From: Burkholderia sp. NRF60-BP8
Lineage (GTDB): Bacteria; Pseudomonadota; Gammaproteobacteria; Burkholderiales; Burkholderiaceae
Length of the DNA stretch: 64,000 bases
Assembly (NCBI RefSeq): GCF_001522585.2
Contig: NZ_CP013374.1
Coordinates: 124,001 to 188,000 of the forward strand
Direction of reading: 5' to 3'
In this document: in pieces, positions 60,028-64,000 of the stretch
Layout of the letters: each line of letters opens with the position of its first letter
Numbering within the stretch: position 1 is the stretch's first letter
Program-made: the position numbers and the translations under genes
The notes under the pieces: generated by a model
Databases searched by the model: none
The model's input: the letters and a program-made list of their open reading frames with translations, nothing else
Told to the model about the DNA's origin: nothing

Positions 60028-61011
60028 GTGAAGACCGTCGCGATCACCGGCGCGAGCGCCGGCGTCGGCCGCGCGACCGCCCACGCGTTCGCGCGGTGCG
60101 GCGCGAACGTCGCGCTGCTTGCTCGCGACCCGGATGCACTGCACGACACCGCGTGCGAGGTGCGGGCGTACGGCGTCCGGGCGCTGCCGATCGCCGTCGA
60201 CGTCAGCGATGCGGCCGCGCTCGACGCGGCCGCCGAGCGGATCGAACGCGAGCTCGGGCCGCTCGACGTGTGGGTCAACAACGCGATGGTCACCGTGTTC
60301 GCTCCGTTCGACGCAATTTCGCCGGAAGACTATGCGCGCGTGACGGCCGTGACCTACCTCGGCTGCGTATACGGCACGCGGGCCGCGCTTGCGCGGATGG
60401 GGCCGCGCAACCGCGGCACGATCGTACAGGTCGGCTCCGCGCTCGCGTACCGGTCGATTCCGCTGCAAGCGCCGTACTGCGGCGCGAAACACGCGATCCG
60501 CGGCTTTACCGACGCGCTGCGCTGCGAGCTGCTGCATGCGCACAGCCGTGTGCGCGTGACGATGGTGCAATTACCTGCGATCGACACGCCGCAGTTCGAC
60601 TGGGCCGAATCCGCGCTGCCGCACGCACCGCGTCCGGTCGCGCCGGTCTATGCGCCGGAGGTGGCGGCCGATGCGATCGTGCATGCCGCGCGGCATCCGT
60701 GCCGCGAACGCTGGGTCGGCTGGTCGTCGCTCGCGGCGATCGTTGCGAACGGTATCGCGCCCGGCTTGTTCGACCGCTATCTCGCACGCACGGCGGTGCG
60801 CGGCCAGCAGCGCGCCGCGCCTGCCGGCCAGCGCCCGTCGAACCTGTGGACGAGCGTGCCCGGCGGCCATGCGACGCGCGGCGCGTTCACCGACGAAGCG
60901 TGCCGCACCGGCGTCGAGGCCGGGCTCGGCGCGTCGCGTGCGCTCGCGTTCGGCGTCGCGGTCGCCGTGCTCGCGACCGCGGTTGCCGTCGCGCGCAAGC
61001 GGAACCGGTGA
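60028..61011 (+). CDS. short-chain dehydrogenase/reductase with C-terminal membrane anchor
   Basis: A 327-residue SDR: TGASAGVGRAT (cofactor), NNAMV, Ser in VQVGSALAY and the catalytic YCGAKHA. The region after ~250 is unusual for a plain SDR and ends in a hydrophobic segment (SRALAFGVAVAVLATAVAVA) before a basic tail, a likely C-terminal membrane anchor. The GTG at 60028 is set by GGGAGGA. Substrate unknown. Its stop lies six bases before the GH15 gene, so the pair is probably co-transcribed. Confidence 0.85.
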   Translation: MKTVAITGASAGVGRATAHAFARCGANVALLARDPDALHDTACEVRAYGVRALPIAVDVSDAAALDAAAERIERELGPLDVWVNNAMVTVFAPFDAISPEDYARVTAVTYLGCVYGTRAALARMGPRNRGTIVQVGSALAYRSIPLQAPYCGAKHAIRGFTDALRCELLHAHSRVRVTMVQLPAIDTPQFDWAESALPHAPRPVAPVYAPEVAADAIVHAARHPCRERWVGWSSLAAIVANGIAPGLFDRYLARTAVRGQQRAAPAGQRPSNLWTSVPGGHATRGAFTDEACRTGVEAGLGASRALAFGVAVAVLATAVAVARKRNR

Positions 61012-61016
61012 GCGCG

Positions 61017-62795
61017 ATGCGGATCGAGGATTACGCGCTCGTCGGCGACGGCCGCAGCGCGGCGCTCGTCGCCCGCGACGGCAGCATCGACTGGCTGTGC
61101 TGGCCGGACTTCGATTCGCCGCCGTGCTTCGCCGCGCTCGTCGGCACGCCGGACAACGGCCGGTTCCGGATCGCGCCGAGCGAGCCGGATGCGCGCGTGA
61201 CGCGGCGCTATCTGCCGGGCACCGCGATACTCGAGACGACGTTCGACACGCCGTCCGGCTGCATCGCGATCACCGACTGGATGAGCTGGAACGCACGCGA
61301 TCCGTGCCTGATCCGCAGCGTGTGCGGCGTGCGCGGGACGGTCGACGTCGACGTCGATCTCGGCGTGCGCTTCGACTACGGCGGCGCGCTGCCGTGGTGC
61401 CGGCGTTTCGGCCGGCGCTGGCGGATGATGACGGGCGGCGACGCGATGTGGCTCGACACGGATGCGCGGCTCGACGTGCAGAGCGACCGGCTCGTCGGCA
61501 CGCGCCGGATCTCGGCGGGCGAGCGGACGGATTTCTGCATCAGTTACGCGCGTTCGTTCGACCCGGCGCCGGCCGTGCCCGACGCGTATGCGTCGCTGCG
61601 CGACACGCAGGCATTCTGGCGCGTCTGGTCGAATTGCAACGCGGCCGACGGCCCGTATCGCGACGCGGTCGAACGTGCGCTGATCACGATCAAGCTGCTG
61701 TCGAGCCTGCGCACCGGCGGCATCGTCGCGGCGCCGACCAGTTCGTTGCCCGAGCGCTTCGGCGGCGCGCGCAACTGGGACTACCGGTTCTGCTGGCTGC
61801 GCGACGCGAGCTTCACGCTGCGCGCGCTGGTGCGCTGCGGCTATCGCGACGAAGCCGCGCGCTGGCGCGATTGGCTCGTGCGGGCGATCGCCGATCATCC
61901 GTCGCAGCTGCAGGTGCTGTATGCGGCCGACGGCGGGCGGCGCGCGTCCGAATGGGAGGCCGCGCATCTGGCCGGCTACGAAGGCGCGCGGCCGGTGCGT
62001 TTCGGCAACGCGGCGGCCGACCAGTTGCAGCTCGACGTGTACGGCGAGGTGCTCGGCGCGCTGTATCAGGCGCGCCGGCACGGGCTGCCGCCCGACGACG
62101 ACGCGTGGACGCTCGAGCGGCGCCTGCTCGAACATCTCGCGACGATCTGGCGCGAGCCGGACGAAGGCATCTGGGAGGTGCGCAGCGGGCGGCACCCGTT
62201 CACGTCGTCGAAGGTGATGGTGTGGGCCGCGGTCGAAAGCGCATACCGCTCCGCGCGCGCGTTCGGCCACCACGCGCCGCTCGACGTGTGGCGGCGCTGG
62301 GCCGACGCGGTGCGCGCGGAGGTGCTCGAGCGCGGCTACCACGCGCAGCTCGGCCGCTTCGTCGACCGTTTCGACGGCGACGGCATCGACGTCAGCCTGC
62401 TGCTGATTCCGCTCACCGGGATGCTCGACGCGACCGACCCGCGCGTGGTCGCGACGGTCGCCGCGATCGAGCGGGAGCTGGTCGACGACGGCTTGCCGTT
62501 CCGCTATCGCCCGCCGCGTTTCGCGGACGGCTGCGAGGGCGACGAAGGCGCGTTTCTCGCGGCCGGTTTCTGGCTCGTGCAGGTGTACCGGCTGCAGCGG
62601 CGCGACGACGACGCGCGCGCGCTCTTCGAGCGGCTGCTCGGCTTGCGCAACGACGTCGGGCTGCTGTCCGAGGAGTACGACGTGAACGCGCGGCGCCTAT
62701 GCGGGAATTTTCCGTTCACGCTCGCGCAGGTCGGGCTCGTGAATGCGGCGCTCGCGCTGCACGGCGACGGGCGGGACGACGTCGACATCGACTAG
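61017..62795 (+). CDS. GH15 family glucoamylase/trehalase-like hydrolase
   Basis: A 592-residue soluble enzyme. The N-terminal beta-sandwich starts RIEDYALVGDGRSAALVARDGSIDWLCWP-like, and the (alpha/alpha)6 barrel carries NWDYRFCWLRDASF at residues 253-266, the substrate-site hallmark of bacterial GH15 enzymes, and later acidic residues in WREPDEGIWEVRSG and the C-terminal EEYD. Members hydrolyse alpha-1,4-glucan ends or trehalose. Either activity would connect to the glgE/tre operon, though it lies 33 kb away. ATG 61017 is used; a GTG at 61008 overlapping the SDR stop is possible. Confidence 0.87.
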   Translation: MRIEDYALVGDGRSAALVARDGSIDWLCWPDFDSPPCFAALVGTPDNGRFRIAPSEPDARVTRRYLPGTAILETTFDTPSGCIAITDWMSWNARDPCLIRSVCGVRGTVDVDVDLGVRFDYGGALPWCRRFGRRWRMMTGGDAMWLDTDARLDVQSDRLVGTRRISAGERTDFCISYARSFDPAPAVPDAYASLRDTQAFWRVWSNCNAADGPYRDAVERALITIKLLSSLRTGGIVAAPTSSLPERFGGARNWDYRFCWLRDASFTLRALVRCGYRDEAARWRDWLVRAIADHPSQLQVLYAADGGRRASEWEAAHLAGYEGARPVRFGNAAADQLQLDVYGEVLGALYQARRHGLPPDDDAWTLERRLLEHLATIWREPDEGIWEVRSGRHPFTSSKVMVWAAVESAYRSARAFGHHAPLDVWRRWADAVRAEVLERGYHAQLGRFVDRFDGDGIDVSLLLIPLTGMLDATDPRVVATVAAIERELVDDGLPFRYRPPRFADGCEGDEGAFLAAGFWLVQVYRLQRRDDDARALFERLLGLRNDVGLLSEEYDVNARRLCGNFPFTLAQVGLVNAALALHGDGRDDVDID

Positions 62796-62820
62796 CCGCG
62801 TCGTCCCGCGCGTGCCCGCC

Positions 62821-64000
62821 TTACGATTCGCCTTTCCCTCCGTTGCCGGCCTTGCCGCCGTGTTCGCCGTTGCCGGGCAGCACGGCCGACAGCACCTGCC
62901 GCGCGGTCTCGACGATCACGTTGGCTTCGCGCGCGTCGCCTTTCACCAGCATTTCGGCGAAATGCTTCGCCTGCTGCAGCGTCACGTGCGGCGGCAGCGG
63001 CGGCACCTCGGGGTCGCTCTTCACTTCGAGCACGACCGGCCGGTCGGACGCGAGCGCCTCGTCCCACGCGGCGCCGAGCTGCTCGGGATCGTCGACGTAG
63101 ATGCCCTTGAGGCCGAGCAGCGTCGCGAAGCGGTAGTACGGCACGTTCGGGATCTGCTGCGACGCGTCGAACTTCGGGTCGCCCTCCATCACGCGCTGCT
63201 CCCACGTGACCTGGTTCAGGTCCTCGTTGTTCAGCACCATGCAGATCCAGCGCGGGTCGGGCCACTGGCGCCAGTATTTGGCGACCGTGATCAGCTCGGC
63301 CATGTTGTTCATCTGCATCGCGCCGTCGCCGACCATCGCGATCACCGGGCGCACCGGATGCGCGAATTTCGCGGCGATCGCATAGGGCACCGCGGCGCCC
63401 ATCGACGCGAGCCCGCCGGACAGCGAGCCCATCATCCCGCGCCGCATCGTCAGGTCGCGTGCATACCAGTTTGCGCAGGAGCCCGAATCGCTCGTCAGGA
63501 TCACGTCGTCGGGCAGGCGCGGCGACAGCTCGGTAAACGCGCGCTGCGGATTGACGCCACGCCCCGCGCTGGCTTTCGCGGCCGCGCGGGCCGCGAGCGT
63601 CTCGTGCCAGTCGTGGTTCCATTTCGCGATCCGGTCGCGCCATGCGGTATCGCGCCGCTCGTTCAACAGCGGCAGCAGCGCGCGCAGCGTCTCGGCGCTG
63701 TCGCCGACCAGATTGACTTCCATCGGGTAGCGCAGGCTCAGCATGTCGGCCTTCAGGTCGATCTGCACGCCGCGCGCCTGGCCCTCCTTCGGCAGGAATT
63801 CCGAATACGGAAAACCGGAGCCGACGATCAGCAGCGTGTCGCATTCGGTCATCAGCTCGTAGCTCGGCTTGGTGCCGAGCAGCCCGATCGAGCCGGTCAC
63901 CCACGGCAGGTCGTCCGGCAGCGCGGCCTTGCCGAGCAGCGCTTTCGCGGCGCCCGCGCCAAGCCGGTCGGCCACCGCGATGACCTCGTCGGTCGCGTGC
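62821..64000 (-). CDS. thiamine-diphosphate-dependent enzyme, pyruvate-oxidase-like (5' end outside window)
   Basis: The frame enters from the right edge and ends at 62821; 393 codons are visible. They cover the middle FAD/nucleotide-type domain (LLIVGSGFPYSEFLP, VQIDLKADML) and the C-terminal ThDP domain with GDGAMQMNN and, 27 residues on, NNEDLNQVTWEQR, together the GDG-N thiamine diphosphate motif. The layout fits the PoxB/acetolactate-synthase family. The C-terminal end is Gly/Lys-rich. It converges with the GH15 gene (25-base gap). The N-terminal pyrimidine domain is not in the window. Confidence 0.88.
   Translation of the reverse strand, partial: HATDEVIAVADRLGAGAAKALLGKAALPDDLPWVTGSIGLLGTKPSYELMTECDTLLIVGSGFPYSEFLPKEGQARGVQIDLKADMLSLRYPMEVNLVGDSAETLRALLPLLNERRDTAWRDRIAKWNHDWHETLAARAAAKASAGRGVNPQRAFTELSPRLPDDVILTSDSGSCANWYARDLTMRRGMMGSLSGGLASMGAAVPYAIAAKFAHPVRPVIAMVGDGAMQMNNMAELITVAKYWRQWPDPRWICMVLNNEDLNQVTWEQRVMEGDPKFDASQQIPNVPYYRFATLLGLKGIYVDDPEQLGAAWDEALASDRPVVLEVKSDPEVPPLPPHVTLQQAKHFAEMLVKGDAREANVIVETARQVLSAVLPGNGEHGGKAGNGGKGES

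Overview
The window looks like a secondary-chromosome segment of a Burkholderia-type betaproteobacterium. The inference rests on very high GC, strong GC-ending codon use, a Ku/LigD pair, a TreS-maltokinase fusion and a GlgE trehalose-to-glucan operon, and a cat-ben aromatic catabolism cluster. No species is claimed. No rRNA, tRNA, CRISPR array or intact insertion sequence was seen.

Layout. (1) 1-9.2 kb is a stress/maintenance stretch: the tail of a probable Ku gene, ligD, a CPA1 antiporter, several small Burkholderia-style proteins (DUF3175, DUF1488, Gly-rich secreted protein), a DJ-1/PfpI protein and a phosphatidylserine-decarboxylase-like enzyme with an extra N-terminal domain (PsiD-type architecture). 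(2) 9.3-27.4 kb is one tight minus-strand operon, glgE-treS/mak-glgB-glgX-treZ-malQ-treY. TreS-Mak turns trehalose into maltose and then maltose-1-phosphate; GlgE polymerises it; GlgB branches the glucan; GlgX debranches it; TreY and TreZ convert linear glucan back to trehalose; MalQ recycles malto-oligosaccharides. No glgC or glgA is present. (3) 27.5-32.1 kb is another minus-strand run: MgtC-like protein, small protein, phospholipase D/VTT fusion, endonuclease/phosphatase-family protein and a small hypothetical. (4) 32.2-38.6 kb is mixed: an orphan sdhB, a GH27 alpha-galactosidase lipoprotein, a HAD phosphatase and an MFS exporter. (5) 38.6-42.5 kb holds an aryl-alcohol dehydrogenase and an aldehyde dehydrogenase beside a GAF/Fis-type regulator. 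(6) 42.8-44.0 kb is an AT-rich patch with a C39-like protease. (7) 44.0-50.4 kb is catB-catA-benABCD plus a RidA-like gene, converting benzoate to catechol and then toward muconolactone, with LysR-type operators upstream but no regulator gene. Together with region 5 it forms a plausible benzyl alcohol to benzaldehyde to benzoate to catechol route. (8) 50.5-53.9 kb holds a porin remnant, a tannase/feruloyl-esterase lipoprotein, an efflux outer-membrane-protein remnant and a HigBA-type toxin-antitoxin pair. (9) 54.0-59.7 kb (minus) is a caa3-type terminal oxidase cluster with a fused subunit I/III and a triheme cytochrome c lipoprotein. (10) 60.0-64.0 kb holds a short-chain dehydrogenase, a GH15 glucoamylase/trehalase-like enzyme and a truncated thiamine-diphosphate enzyme running off the edge.

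The most interesting observations are a degenerate second GH13 barrel at the N-terminus of GlgE, the PsiD-like decarboxylase, helically phased GATTA repeats at 9165-9249, a 28-bp duplicated intergenic element near 5.65 and 6.80 kb, the three evenly spaced dyads before catB, an oxidase subunit I with Trp in place of the D-channel glutamate, and a porin gene reduced to its two ends.
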